Positions 24,237 through 32,839 of a DNA stretch of 64,000 nt are shown here, piece after piece; positions within the stretch are counted from its first letter, which is position 1; every line of letters begins with the position of its first letter. The notes beneath the pieces are model-generated. The model was not told the origin of the DNA and did no database searches. It saw nothing but the letters and a program-made list of their open reading frames with translations. The translations under genes were made by a program, and so were the position numbers. The stretch comes from Sciscionella sediminilitoris (GTDB lineage: Bacteria > Actinomycetota > Actinomycetes > Mycobacteriales > Pseudonocardiaceae), in assembly GCF_000737195.2 (NCBI RefSeq), contig NZ_JALM01000020.1, positions 1-64,000 on the forward strand. The letters run 5' to 3'.

Positions 24237-25714
24237 GCCGGGGTCCCGGTGCGCAGGTAGGCGGTCTTGCTCCAGGTGAAGAATTCCGCGCTGCTCTCGG
24301 CGTTCTGCTCGCGTGGCGCGGGGAACGAGGACTCCTTCAGCCCGCCGAAGGGTGCGTGCAGTTCCGATCCGGTGTTCGGCGCGTTCACCTTCACCAGACC
24401 AGCGTCGAGTTCGGCGACGCAGCGGCGCACGACTCGCTCATCGCAGCTGAACACCGCCGCGGTGAGCCCGAACCGGGTGCCGTTCGCGATCTCGATGGCC
24501 TCGTCCAGCGAGTCCGCGCGCAGCAGGGTGACGACCGGGCCGAACACCTCCTCCTGGCAGATGGTGAGCCCGGTTTCCCCTTCGAGCACCGTCGGCTCCA
24601 CGAAGTGCCCGTTCTCCGGCGGCCGCTGATCCGGGCGCGCGAGTACCCGGGCCCCTTCGCGTTCGGCCTGCGCAACCGCCGCGGTCACCTCCTCCCGCGC
24701 CCGCGCCGAGACCAGCGGACCGATCCGGCTCGGCTCCGCGCACCCATCGCCGACGACCAGGGCGCGTACCCGGGACACCAGTTCCGGCACCAGCGCGTCA
24801 TAGGCCTCGCCGACCGCGATCACCCGCCGGGTCGCGGTGCACTTCTGCCCGGTGCTGGACATCGCCCCGGCCACGATCGCCTCGGCCGCCTCGCCCTTGT
24901 CCACATCCGGGAGCACGATCGCCGCGTTGTGCCCGCCCAGTTCCAGTTGCACCTTCGCGCCGCGCGGCAGCACCGCCGCCTGGATCGAGCGGCCGACCGG
25001 CACCGAGCCGGTGAAGGTCACACCGTCGATTTCGGGGCGTGCCACCAGATCCGCACCGAGCTCGCCCGGACCGAGCAGCAGGTTCAGCACCCCGTCCGGC
25101 AGCCCGGCCTCGGCGAGCACCTCCGCGAAGGCCACGGCGACCGCGACCGTCTCGCTCGCCGGTTTCCACACCGCCGTGTTGCCGCACAGCAGCGCCGGGG
25201 CCAGCTTCCACGCCGGGATCTGCAACGGGAAGTTCCACGGGGTGATCGCCGCGACCACCCCGAGCGGACGGCGAACCGTGCGGATGAGCTCATCGGGGTG
25301 CCCGGACGGATAGCTCACGCCGTCCGCCGACCGGCCCTGTCCCGCGTGGTAGTGCAGTGTTTCCACGCTGAGCTCCACCTCGGCGCGGGACTCCGGAAGG
25401 GTCTTGCCCTCCTCGCGGGTCATCAGCAGCGCCACCGATTCGGCCCGCTCGGCGAGCAACCCGGCCGCCTTGCGCAGCACCCGGCCACGGGCGATCGCCC
25501 CGGCCGCGGCCCACTCCCGCGCGGCCCCCTGCGCCGCCGCGACCGCCTCGTCGAGCAGCGCGTCCCCCGCGATCCGGTACCGGGCGACGACCTCGTCCGG
25601 CCGGGCCGGGTTGGTGCTCTCCCGTTGCGCACCGTCGCCCGCGCGCCAGGCGCCGCCGACGAGGTGGCGCAGTTCGGCGGTCTCGTTCGCCGTCGTGGTC
25701 AGGGATTCCGTCAC
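24233..25714 (-). CDS. NAD(P)-dependent aldehyde dehydrogenase (semialdehyde type)
   Basis: A 493-residue ALDH superfamily enzyme oxidising an aldehyde to an acid. Catalytic cysteine in STGQKCTATRR, general-base glutamate in VQLELGGHNAAI, the transition-state asparagine in AITPWNFPLQIPAWK, and GLTICQEEVFGPVV near the C-terminus are all present. The ATRR context after the cysteine and overall pattern resemble alpha-ketoglutaric semialdehyde dehydrogenases. GTG at 25714 is preferred over the codon at 25759 because AGGAG lies about 8 bases before it. First gene of a five-gene operon and divergent from a LysR gene across 106 bp. Confidence 0.9.
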   Translation of the reverse strand: MTESLTTTANETAELRHLVGGAWRAGDGAQRESTNPARPDEVVARYRIAGDALLDEAVAAAQGAAREWAAAGAIARGRVLRKAAGLLAERAESVALLMTREEGKTLPESRAEVELSVETLHYHAGQGRSADGVSYPSGHPDELIRTVRRPLGVVAAITPWNFPLQIPAWKLAPALLCGNTAVWKPASETVAVAVAFAEVLAEAGLPDGVLNLLLGPGELGADLVARPEIDGVTFTGSVPVGRSIQAAVLPRGAKVQLELGGHNAAIVLPDVDKGEAAEAIVAGAMSSTGQKCTATRRVIAVGEAYDALVPELVSRVRALVVGDGCAEPSRIGPLVSARAREEVTAAVAQAEREGARVLARPDQRPPENGHFVEPTVLEGETGLTICQEEVFGPVVTLLRADSLDEAIEIANGTRFGLTAAVFSCDERVVRRCVAELDAGLVKVNAPNTGSELHAPFGGLKESSFPAPREQNAESSAEFFTWSKTAYLRTGTPA

Positions 25715-25777
25715 CGGCTCGCTCCTTCGCGTTCGTTCGATGAGGCTCACGCTAAGCAACGAGGCGCCGATATGGAA

Positions 25778-25802
25778 TTATCTATTGTCAACACACTGAT
25801 AA
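25778..25802. promoter_or_regulatory. LysR-type dyad TTATC-N15-GATAA
   Basis: In the AT-rich 106-bp gap between the aldehyde dehydrogenase and the divergent LysR gene, TTATC at 25778-25782 and GATAA at 25798-25802 form an inverted repeat with a 15-bp spacer, ending 18 bp before the LysR start. Spacing and position fit a LysR recognition site that both represses lysR and activates the operon. Confidence 0.55.
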
Positions 25803-25820
25803 GCACGGAGTATTAATCAC

Positions 25821-26717
25821 GTGGAGTTACGACAACTGCGCTACTTCGTGGCCGTCGCCGAGGAGCACAGCTTCCGGCGCGCCGCCGATCGCCTGCACAT
25901 CGCCCAGCCCGCGCTGAGCCAGCAGATCGGCAAGTTCGAGAAGGAACTGGGCACCGCGCTGTTCCACCGCACGACCCGGCGCGTGGAACTCACCACCTCC
26001 GGACAGGTGCTGCTCACCGAGGGTCGCCGAGTGCTCGCCGAGGCCGATCACGCCGCCTCGGCCGTCGCGCAGGCGGTGCACGGCGAGACCGGCCTGCTGC
26101 GCCTCGGATTCGTCAGCTCCGCGGCACTGCGCCTCATCCCGGAACTGGTGCTCGCGCTGCGCCGATCCTGGCCCGGACTGAGCATCGACCTGAGCGAATC
26201 CACCACCGATCCGCAGCTGCACGCACTCGGCGAGGGCAGGCTGGACATCGGCCTCGTCCGCGAGGTCCGCGCCGCGCCCGGGCTGACCGTGCACCCACTG
26301 CTGCGCGAACGGCTACTCGTGGCCGTGCACGAATCCCACCGGTTCGCCGAGCGCGCCGAAGTGCGGCTGGCCGAGCTCGCCGAGGAACGGTTCCTCACCT
26401 TCCCGCGCGGTCAGGTCTCCCGGCTCTACGACCACATCGCCGCGCTCTGCCATCGCGCCGGATTCCGTCTGCACGCCGCACAGGAAGCCGTTCAGTTCCC
26501 CACCCTGCTCGGCCTCGCCGCGGCGGATACCGGGATCACGATCGTGCCCGAATCGCTGCGCGCGCTGCGGTTGCCGAGCCTGCGCTACATCCCGCTCACC
26601 GATGCGGACGCCTTCTCCACCGTCTCGCTGGCCGTGCGTCCCGACCGGGAACGCACCCCGCTGATCGGCAACGTGATCCGGACACTCGGCACGCTCGACC
26701 TCGATCCCCGTTTCTGA
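25821..26717 (+). CDS. LysR family regulator of the ALDH/M19 operon
   Basis: A 298-residue LysR-type regulator with a textbook N-terminus: ELRQLRYFVAVAEEHSFRRAAD, RLHIAQPALSQQIGKFE, KELGTALFHRTTRRVELT. It is of the BenM/CatM-like subgroup by its LRYFVAVAEEHSF start and LGFVSSAALRLIPELV effector domain opening. The GTG start is 106 bp from the divergent operon start. It should respond to an intermediate of the pathway encoded there. Confidence 0.9.
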   Translation: MELRQLRYFVAVAEEHSFRRAADRLHIAQPALSQQIGKFEKELGTALFHRTTRRVELTTSGQVLLTEGRRVLAEADHAASAVAQAVHGETGLLRLGFVSSAALRLIPELVLALRRSWPGLSIDLSESTTDPQLHALGEGRLDIGLVREVRAAPGLTVHPLLRERLLVAVHESHRFAERAEVRLAELAEERFLTFPRGQVSRLYDHIAALCHRAGFRLHAAQEAVQFPTLLGLAAADTGITIVPESLRALRLPSLRYIPLTDADAFSTVSLAVRPDRERTPLIGNVIRTLGTLDLDPRF

Positions 26718-26753
26718 AAACCCTTGTCTGAAATCGTTGTGCCGCACCGGAAT

Positions 26754-27179
26754 TCAGCGGCTGGCCAGCCACCAGCAGATGGCCAGCACCGCACCGCTTG
26801 GTCCGATCGCCCACAGTGGCCACCAACCGGCGAGCTCACCGGCCACCGCGCTGAGCACGCCCCAGCCGGCCAGCAGCAACAGGCTGCCCAACAACCAGCA
26901 GGAGGTCAGCACCCGCAAATCCTGGAACCGCGCGGACCGCCGTAACGCGCGATCGGGCGCCTGGAACCGTTCGGGCATCGGTTCCTCGGGCAGATCGACG
27001 GTCAGCGCCAGGAGTTCGCCGCGGGTGCGGGCCACATAGGCCGCGCCGGTCCGCTCGGCGAATTCGGTGAGGGTCAGACTGCCCCGATCCGCGGCCTGTT
27101 CCAGGAACGCGGCTGTCGCGGCCCGATCGGCGTCGGTGGCGCGAACCTGGCCGGGTGGGATCCGTGGGATGGTCGACAT
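26754..27179 (-). CDS. DUF1707 domain membrane protein
   Basis: A 141-residue protein. The N-terminal 55 residues are a DUF1707 (SHOCT-like) domain: RATDADRAATAAFLEQAADR, GSLTLTEFAERTGAAYVART, RGELLALTVDLP. Two hydrophobic helices follow (VLTSCWLLGSLLLLAGWGVL and WWPLWAIGPSGAVLAICWWL). This layout is common and uncharacterised in actinobacteria, with a presumed cytoplasmic N-terminal domain on a membrane anchor. ATG 27179 is used; the frame is open to 27227. Confidence 0.82.
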   Translation of the reverse strand: MSTIPRIPPGQVRATDADRAATAAFLEQAADRGSLTLTEFAERTGAAYVARTRGELLALTVDLPEEPMPERFQAPDRALRRSARFQDLRVLTSCWLLGSLLLLAGWGVLSAVAGELAGWWPLWAIGPSGAVLAICWWLASR

Positions 27180-27346
27180 CGAATTCACCACCTTCCCTAC
27201 AGCGGCACCAGCGCGGAAGTACCGCACAGTGGCCGATTTGTTCGGGATTCACCGTTATTATCGACCCGCCGTCCGATGCGCCCCACCGATACGAGGCCCC
27301 CGTCACGCGTGACCGGCGACACAGCTCTACGCGTCGGAGTGAGCGG

Positions 27347-27373
27347 GTACCACCGGACAGCGGGATGTGGTAC
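27347..27373. promoter_or_regulatory. Dyad GTACCAC-N13-GTGGTAC ahead of the secreted hydrolase
   Basis: A perfect 7-bp inverted repeat with a 13-bp spacer ends 35 bp upstream of the hydrolase ATG. A separate 12-bp palindrome, GTCACGCGTGAC, is at 27302-27313. Either could be an operator, or the first a stem in the 5' leader. No adjacent gene obviously encodes the binding protein. Confidence 0.45.
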
Positions 27374-27408
27374 TACGGGGACCTCGCCGAAACATGGGGG
27401 TGGCCCGA

Positions 27409-28920
27409 ATGACCCGGAACCGGTTGAAACACGGCGCGATCCTGGCCGGGATCCTCGCCGCGGTGAGCATGACACCGGCCCTCGGCGCCGAGGCTCCCGC
27501 CGCGGACGGACTGCGCTGGGGGCCGTGCCCTGCGGACACCGGCCCCGGCGCGGAGCAGCTGCGCTGTTCGACCGTGCGGGTACCGCTGGATTACCGCGAT
27601 CCGGGCGGCAAGAGCATCGATATCGCGGTGTCCAAGCTGGCGAGCAGCGCACCGGCGAAACGGCGCGGTGTCCTGCTGATGAATCCGGGCGGGCCCGGTG
27701 GATCCGGGCTCGGTATGCCCGCCACGCTGGCGCAGCTCGGTATGCCGGCTAGTGTGCGGCAGAGCTATGACCTGATCGGGTTCGATCCGCGCGGAATCGG
27801 GCAATCCGCCCCGGTGCACTGCGGGCTGCGTCCCGGGCAACCGGCGGTGGTTCCGGAATATCCGCTGAATCCCGCGGATGTGGCCGCCACGGCGAAGGAA
27901 TCGAAGGCGGTCGCCCAGCAGTGCGCGGCTTCCGCGAGCGGACCGGACCTGCGGCACATCACGACCGCGAACACGGTGCGGGACATGGACCGGATCCGTG
28001 CCGCGCTCGGTGAACCCAAGATCTCCTACTACGGCGTTTCCTACGGCGCCTCGCTCGGCGCGGCCTTCGCCTCGGCGAAACCCGCCCGCACCGACCGGTT
28101 CGTACTGGACAGCAATCCCGGCGACACCACGCTGAGCCGGGATGTCCTTCGCCGGTTCGGTCTCGGCATGGAGCAGCGGTTCCCGGACTTCGCGGCATGG
28201 GCCGCCGCCCGGAACACCACCTACCACCTGGGCGCGACACCCGGGCAGGTGCGGGACAACTACTTCGCACTCGCCGCCCGGCTCGACAAGCAGCCCGTCG
28301 AGGAGGTGACCGGGAAACAGTTCCGCGCCTTCGTGTTCAGCAAGCTGTACCGGAACGCGACCTTCCCGGACCTCGCGGCACAGTGGCAGGAGCTGGCGAG
28401 CGGGAACGGCGCCGCGGTCCGTGCCGCGCAGCAACAGGACAATCCCCTGGACAACGAGCAGAGCGCGCAACTGGCGATCAGCTGCGGGGATGTGCAATGG
28501 CCGCACCGGGTTGCGCAGTACCAGCACGACGTGGCCCAGGACCGGGACCGGTTCCCGATGTTCGGCGCGGCCGCGGCCAGCATCAACCCGTGTGCCTACT
28601 GGCCGAAACCCGCCGAGCCACCGATCCGGATGACGAACACCGGGCCGAACCTGTTGCTGTTGCAGAATCTTCGCGATCCGGCCACCCCGTATGTCGGCGG
28701 ACGGCTCGCCCGCGCCAAACTCGGCGACCGGGCCCGGCTGGTCAACGTGGACGAGGGCGGGCACGGCGCCTACCTGTGGCGGCAGAACCCGTGCGCGAAC
28801 GGGCTCGCCACCGACTACCTCGTGCACGGCAGCTTCCCGCGCGATGACGTGTCCTGCGCGGCCGCACCGGAGAACGCCAAGCAGCGCACCGCGAACGTGT
28901 CACTGCCGCGCTGGTGGTAG
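27409..28920 (+). CDS. Secreted alpha/beta hydrolase, tripeptidyl aminopeptidase (TAP) type
   Basis: A 503-residue exported serine hydrolase of the TAP/SlpD-SlpE family (S33-like). The signal peptide is RNRLKHGAILAGILAAVSM then TPALGAEA. The oxyanion region is LLMNPGGPGGSGLGM, the nucleophile serine lies in YYGVSYGASLGAAFA, the acid aspartate in LLQNLRDPATPYVGG, and the histidine in VDEGGHGAYLWR. Cysteine pairs typical of the secreted family are visible. Likely role: extracellular release of short peptides from protein N-termini. Start at 27409 gives a compact signal peptide; ATG 27394 is an alternative lacking a ribosome site. Confidence 0.9.
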   Translation: MTRNRLKHGAILAGILAAVSMTPALGAEAPAADGLRWGPCPADTGPGAEQLRCSTVRVPLDYRDPGGKSIDIAVSKLASSAPAKRRGVLLMNPGGPGGSGLGMPATLAQLGMPASVRQSYDLIGFDPRGIGQSAPVHCGLRPGQPAVVPEYPLNPADVAATAKESKAVAQQCAASASGPDLRHITTANTVRDMDRIRAALGEPKISYYGVSYGASLGAAFASAKPARTDRFVLDSNPGDTTLSRDVLRRFGLGMEQRFPDFAAWAAARNTTYHLGATPGQVRDNYFALAARLDKQPVEEVTGKQFRAFVFSKLYRNATFPDLAAQWQELASGNGAAVRAAQQQDNPLDNEQSAQLAISCGDVQWPHRVAQYQHDVAQDRDRFPMFGAAAASINPCAYWPKPAEPPIRMTNTGPNLLLLQNLRDPATPYVGGRLARAKLGDRARLVNVDEGGHGAYLWRQNPCANGLATDYLVHGSFPRDDVSCAAAPENAKQRTANVSLPRWW

Positions 28921-28924
28921 TGCC

Positions 28925-29602
28925 CTAATCTCCGGCCGGGCCCAACCTCTCGGCCATCAGGCCGAGATGCGCACGCGCCGCGGTCCAGGCACCGTCCGGA
29001 TCGCGCGCGCGGATCGCGGCGACGATCGCGGCATGCGCCTCGTGGTCGTGCGGGGTCTCGCCGCCGTCGATGCGCAGCAGCTCGGTCATCGCCTGCCGGA
29101 TCCGCGGCGTGACGGTGTGGAACAGCTCGCCGAGCGCCGGATTGTGCGCCGCGGTGACGATCGCGCCGTGGAACGCGATGTCCGCGTCGATGTACGCGGC
29201 CTGCCGCCCCCGGGCACTGTCCCGCGCGGACAAGGTCTTGTTCAGTGCGCGCAGATCGGCGGGTGTGCGCCGGGAAGCGGCGAGCAGGGCCGCCTCGCAC
29301 TCGATGGCCATCCGCACCTCGACGATGTGCGCGATGTTCGCCTTGCGCAGCACGGTTTCCCAGTCCTGCGCGAGTTCGGCCGATGCGACGTACACGCCCG
29401 CGCCCTGTCTGCTGTGCAGTACTCCTTTTCCGGCGAGCTCTCGGATCGCCTCGCGGACCGTGGATCGCCCGACACCGAGCTCGCCGGCCAGTGTGGTCTC
29501 TCCGGGAATCCGCGCACCGACCGGCCATTCTCCCGCGGTGATCCGTTCGAGCAGGACTTCGACGGCCTGTTCGGCGAGCGGGTGCCGGCGCAGTGTGGTC
29601 AC
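28925..29602 (-). CDS. GntR/FadR family transcriptional regulator
   Basis: A 225-residue FadR-subfamily GntR repressor. The winged helix is HPLAEQAVEVLLERITAGEW then RIPGETTLAGELGVGRSTVREAIRELAGKGVLHSRQG (key part GVGRSTVREAIREL). The all-helical FCD ligand domain has D-x-x-F-H in YIDADIAFHGAIVTAAHNP and EHAAI-like DHEAHAAIVAAI, the usual metal/ligand histidines. The ligand is unknown. It is divergent from leuA's promoter; a TTGTCTGA half-site lies between, but overlaps the leuA -35 region. Converges with the hydrolase, 4 bp between stops. Confidence 0.85.
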   Translation of the reverse strand: MTTLRRHPLAEQAVEVLLERITAGEWPVGARIPGETTLAGELGVGRSTVREAIRELAGKGVLHSRQGAGVYVASAELAQDWETVLRKANIAHIVEVRMAIECEAALLAASRRTPADLRALNKTLSARDSARGRQAAYIDADIAFHGAIVTAAHNPALGELFHTVTPRIRQAMTELLRIDGGETPHDHEAHAAIVAAIRARDPDGAWTAARAHLGLMAERLGPAGD

Positions 29603-29619
29603 CGGCTCAGCATATCAGC

Positions 29620-29648
29620 TTGTCTGAGGAGTTGATTTCTTCTAGGCT
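29620..29648 (+). promoter_or_regulatory. Probable leuA leader promoter
   Basis: TTGTCT at 29620-29625 and TAGGCT at 29643-29648 are spaced 17 bp apart. The leader-peptide ATG at 29656 begins only 7 bases after the -10 element, so the transcript would start at or next to that ATG, making the leader peptide leaderless. Confidence 0.55.
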
Positions 29649-29655
29649 TGCGGTC

Positions 29656-29700
29656 ATGTCGTGGAGCGCGCTGCTTCTTGGTCGCCACGGCGGGGTCTGA
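29656..29700 (+). CDS. leuL: leuA leader peptide with three leucine codons
   Basis: A 14-codon ORF encoding [14 protein letters not shown], with three consecutive leucine codons (CTG CTT CTT, 29671-29679), 76 bases before leuA. Leucine-rich leader peptides ahead of leuA are an established actinobacterial control device. Ribosome stalling at these codons when leucyl-tRNA is scarce would change folding of the RNA downstream. No ribosome site is visible, and the promoter position suggests a leaderless start. Confidence 0.75.
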   Translation: MSWSALLLGRHGGV

Positions 29701-29756
29701 TCGACTGGCGCCCCGCCGTGGGGCTTCTGCGCGCCGGTCCTTTCCTTGCGGACCAA
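29678..29756 (+). promoter_or_regulatory. leuA leader RNA: hairpin plus long-range pairing (LEU-type element)
   Basis: The stem CCACGGCGGGG (29685-29695) pairs perfectly with CCCCGCCGTGG (29711-29721) and encloses the leader stop codon. A second small stem is GGTCC/GGACC (29736-29740 with 29750-29754). Separately, TTGGTC at the end of the leucine codons (29678-29683) is complementary to GACCAA at 29751-29756, close to the leuA start, so a competing long-range or pseudoknot pairing is possible. This matches in outline the LEU element described computationally for actinobacterial leuA genes, as I recall it. Confidence 0.62.
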
Positions 29757-29776
29757 CAGAAAGCGACCACCCGGCA

Positions 29777-31546
29777 ATGACCAATCCATCCTTCCCCACC
29801 GTGCGCACCCCGTCCGGCGAGATCGCCGTGCACCAGCCCTCCTGGAATCGGCAACGCCCCTCCGCGATGCCCTCGCAGCGCTACCGGGATGTACACGCAC
29901 GCGTCGAACTGCCCCTGACCGGGCGCACCTGGCCGGCCAACCGCATCAGCACCGCGCCGCTGTGGGTGCCGGTGGACCTGCGGGACGGGAACCAGGCGCT
30001 GGCCGAACCGATGGACCCGGAACGCAAGCGCCGGTTCTTCGAACTGATGACGGCCATGGGATACAAGGAGATCGAGGTCGGTTACCCCTCCGCCTCGCAG
30101 ACCGACTACGACTTCGTCCGGCTGCTCGCCGAAACCGGACTGGCCCCGGACGATCTGACGATCGTGGTGTTCACCCCCGCACGCCACGACCTGATCGAAC
30201 GCACCATCGATTCGGTGCGCGGCATCCCCAACGACATCGTCGTGCACATGTACACGCCGACCGCGCCCACCTGGCGCGAGGTGGTGCTCGGCGCGGACAC
30301 CGAACAGCTCACGAAGATCATCACCGAGGGCGCGGCCGACATCCGCGAACTGGCCGGGGACGATCCGCGGATCCGGTTCGAATTCTCCCCCGAGGTGTTC
30401 AACCTGACCGAACCCGATTTCGTCCTGGACATCTGCGCGCGCATCACCACCATGTGGGACGCCTCGCCCGAACGACCGGTGATCCTGAACCTGCCCGCCA
30501 CGGTCGAGGTCGCCACCCCGAACATCTACGCGGACCAGATCGAGTACATGCACCGCAATCTGGACCGCCGGAACGGCGTGATCCTCTCCGTGCATCCGCA
30601 CAACGACCGCGGGACCGGGGTCGCCTGCGCGGAACTCGCGGTGCTCGCCGGGGCGCAGCGGGTGGAGGGCTGCCTGTTCGGCAACGGGGAACGAACCGGG
30701 AACGTCGACCTGGTCACCCTCGCGCTGAACCTGCACGCCCAGGGGGTCGATCCGATGATCGACTTCTCGGACATCGACGAGATCCGCCGCACGGTCGAGC
30801 ACTGTAACCGCATCGGCGTGCACGAACGGCACCCCTACGTCGGGGATTTCGTGCACACCGCCTATTCCGGAACCCACCAGGACGCGATCAACAAAGGACT
30901 CGCGCACCACCGCGCCCGCGCCGCGGAAGCCGGGATCGAGGCTGCCGCCGCACCCTGGCAGGTGCCCTATCTGCCGATCGACCCGGCCGACATCGGCCGC
31001 AGCTATGCCGCGGTGATCCGGGTGAACAGCCAGTCCGGCAAGGGCGGGATCGCCTACCTGCTGCGCACCGGGTACGGCATCGAACTCCCCCGCAGGCTGC
31101 AGATCGACTTCGCCCGCCATGTGCAGCGGCACACCGACGGCAGCGGGGCCGAGATCACGGCCGCCGAACTTTACCGGCTGTTCCTGGAAACCTACGCGAG
31201 CACTGAGGGGCGGCTGCGGCTCATCGCCTGGCAGACGACCCAGGCCCCGGAGGACAACAGCCAGCTGAGCGTACGGCTCACCGTCGACGGCCAGGAGAAC
31301 GGCTACGCGGCGACCGGGACCGGACCGGTCGACGCGCTGACGAAGATCCTCGGCTCGCTCGGCTACCCGGTGCGGATCCTCGGCCTCAACCAGCAATCGA
31401 CCGCGCAGGGCAGTGCAAGCCCGGCCGTCACCCTGCTCGAATACCGCACGGACAACGGGATCGGCTGGGCGGCCGGTGCCGGTGATTCGGTGCTCACCGC
31501 GAGCCTGCGCGCCGTGCTCACCGCGGCGGAACGCACCGCGCATTGA
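29777..31546 (+). CDS. leuA: 2-isopropylmalate synthase
   Basis: A 589-residue actinobacterial-type LeuA, the first committed enzyme of leucine synthesis, condensing acetyl-CoA with 2-ketoisovalerate. The TIM barrel shows [20 protein letters not shown] with the metal-binding [25 protein letters not shown] with the second metal histidines, and [20 protein letters not shown]. The C-terminal regulatory domain for leucine feedback covers roughly residues 440-589. ATG at 29777 begins [18 protein letters not shown]-like sequence; the open frame upstream runs through the leader and is not coding. Controlled by the leader at 29656-29756. Confidence 0.97.
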   Translation: MTNPSFPTVRTPSGEIAVHQPSWNRQRPSAMPSQRYRDVHARVELPLTGRTWPANRISTAPLWVPVDLRDGNQALAEPMDPERKRRFFELMTAMGYKEIEVGYPSASQTDYDFVRLLAETGLAPDDLTIVVFTPARHDLIERTIDSVRGIPNDIVVHMYTPTAPTWREVVLGADTEQLTKIITEGAADIRELAGDDPRIRFEFSPEVFNLTEPDFVLDICARITTMWDASPERPVILNLPATVEVATPNIYADQIEYMHRNLDRRNGVILSVHPHNDRGTGVACAELAVLAGAQRVEGCLFGNGERTGNVDLVTLALNLHAQGVDPMIDFSDIDEIRRTVEHCNRIGVHERHPYVGDFVHTAYSGTHQDAINKGLAHHRARAAEAGIEAAAAPWQVPYLPIDPADIGRSYAAVIRVNSQSGKGGIAYLLRTGYGIELPRRLQIDFARHVQRHTDGSGAEITAAELYRLFLETYASTEGRLRLIAWQTTQAPEDNSQLSVRLTVDGQENGYAATGTGPVDALTKILGSLGYPVRILGLNQQSTAQGSASPAVTLLEYRTDNGIGWAAGAGDSVLTASLRAVLTAAERTAH

Positions 31547-31579
31547 CCTGAACAGCGCTCGAGGTCTTATGCTCCGCGC

Positions 31580-31999
31580 ATGTTCACCGATGCCGAACGC
31601 GCCTATCTGCGCGGACAGGAACTTGGCAGGCTGGCCACGATCGGCCCGGACGGCAGGCCGCAGATCAGTCCGCTGGGCTTCCGGCTGAACCCGGACGACA
31701 CCATCGACATCGGCGGGCCGAAGCTGACCTCGACCCGGCGCTATCGCAATGTGCTCGCCGATCCACGGCTTTCCTTCGTCGTGGACGACATGACCCCGGA
31801 CGAACCGGGGGCGATCAAGCCGGGAATGGGCCGTGGCGTGGAAATCCGCGGCACGGCCGAGACGCTGTGGGTCGAGGAACCGCCGGTGAACCCCGAGTGG
31901 TTCGAGCACGAGGTGATCCGTATCCACCCGGACCGGATCATCAGCTGGCACCTCGATCCACAGCAGCCCGGCGGCCACTCCCGCGATATCACGCGGTGA
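31580..31999 (+). CDS. PPOX-class F420-dependent or flavin-dependent enzyme
   Basis: A 139-residue split-barrel protein of the pyridoxamine-5'-phosphate-oxidase-like superfamily: AYLRGQELGRLATIGPDGRP, QISPLGFRLNPDDTIDIGG, TSTRRYRNVLADPRLSFVVDD. The pattern resembles actinobacterial F420-dependent PPOX proteins (ending with a conserved IIRIHPDRIISW-like strand, here VIRIHPDRIISWHLD). They reduce or oxidise small molecules using F420 or FMN. It follows leuA by 33 bp but is functionally unrelated. Confidence 0.8.
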   Translation: MFTDAERAYLRGQELGRLATIGPDGRPQISPLGFRLNPDDTIDIGGPKLTSTRRYRNVLADPRLSFVVDDMTPDEPGAIKPGMGRGVEIRGTAETLWVEEPPVNPEWFEHEVIRIHPDRIISWHLDPQQPGGHSRDITR

Positions 32000-32059
32000 C
32001 GCCGCCGGGGGAATCTACAATGGACCGATCGTGGACACACCTCGACCGGGGAGCGGGAG

Positions 32060-32668
32060 ATGGCTGAGCTGGCCGACCGGCGGCCACCGATGGGCCGGCC
32101 GCGCACGCCCGGGGTGGACGAGGCGGTCATCAGGGCGACCATCCGGCGGTTCATCGAGGACGGCTACACGGGAATGTCGCTGGCGAAGGTGGCCGCGGAC
32201 GCCGGAACCACCCGCCCTAGCGTCTATCTTCGCTGGCCGACCAAACAGGCGCTGGTGGTCGCCGCGGTCCGTTCCACGCTGACCCAGGAGGACGAGCTGG
32301 TCCCGGAGAACCTGCTCGAGCTGCAGCCCAAGAAGCGGTTGCTGCGCCTGCTCCGGCACCTGCGGCCGAGCGAGGACCACCAGCACCGCACGCTCTACGC
32401 CACCCTGCTCGCGGAGAGCAGGCGGATCCCGGAACTGCTCGACCTGATCAACGAGGAGCTGGTCGAACCGCGCACCCGGGCGATCAGCACGCTGCTGGAG
32501 TCGATGAAAGAGCGCGGCGAGATCCGGGCCGGAGTGAACACCGAGCACGCCGCGACGATGCTCTACGGTGTGCGGTTCGTGGACAGCCTGCGCCCGCGGC
32601 CCGGCACGGCCGATCCCGACCGGGAGAGCGTCGAGCTGCTCTGGCCCGCGATAGCCGCGCAGCCCTGA
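32060..32668 (+). CDS. TetR family transcriptional regulator
   Basis: A 202-residue TetR-type regulator. The helix-turn-helix is DEAVIRATIRRFIEDGYTGM, SLAKVAADAGTTRPSVYLRW, PTKQALVVAAV. The C-terminal domain (TetR_C_11-like) includes LYATLLAESRRIPELLDLINEEL. GGGAGCGGGAG precedes the ATG. It lies 170 bp ahead of the carboxylic acid reductase, whose promoter carries a dyad, and is the leading candidate for its repressor. Confidence 0.85.
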   Translation: MAELADRRPPMGRPRTPGVDEAVIRATIRRFIEDGYTGMSLAKVAADAGTTRPSVYLRWPTKQALVVAAVRSTLTQEDELVPENLLELQPKKRLLRLLRHLRPSEDHQHRTLYATLLAESRRIPELLDLINEELVEPRTRAISTLLESMKERGEIRAGVNTEHAATMLYGVRFVDSLRPRPGTADPDRESVELLWPAIAAQP

Positions 32669-32776
32669 GCGCGAGGGCGCGGATGGTATTACCGCCCCAC
32701 GCCGCAGTCAATGCCTGGTTGACAAGAAGGCGATAAGCTGATTGTCACATGCCCATCACCGTGCGCACTGCTTTAC

Positions 32777-32792
32777 TTGACAGTACAGTCAA
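32777..32792. promoter_or_regulatory. Dyad TTGAC-A-GTAC-A-GTCAA ahead of carboxylic acid reductase
   Basis: A 16-bp near-perfect palindrome lies 48 bp upstream of the reductase GTG. It begins with TTGACA, so it would overlap a -35 element. A related TTGACA...TGTCA pair lies about 55 bp upstream (32719-32746). Both could be sites for the TetR protein encoded just before. Confidence 0.55.
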
Positions 32793-32839
32793 TTAGCGTA
32801 AGGCAACTAAATGTGGGGGACGCGCGGCGAGGGAAGCTG

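Noticed and set aside
29654-31978. 774-codon minus-strand open frame opposite leuA
   Set aside because: Low-complexity shadow of leuA; leuA itself is unmistakable on the plus strand.
32777-32839. TTG at 32777 as start of the carboxylic acid reductase
   Set aside because: That codon is inside the operator-like palindrome, has no ribosome site and would add 21 residues not seen in the family.
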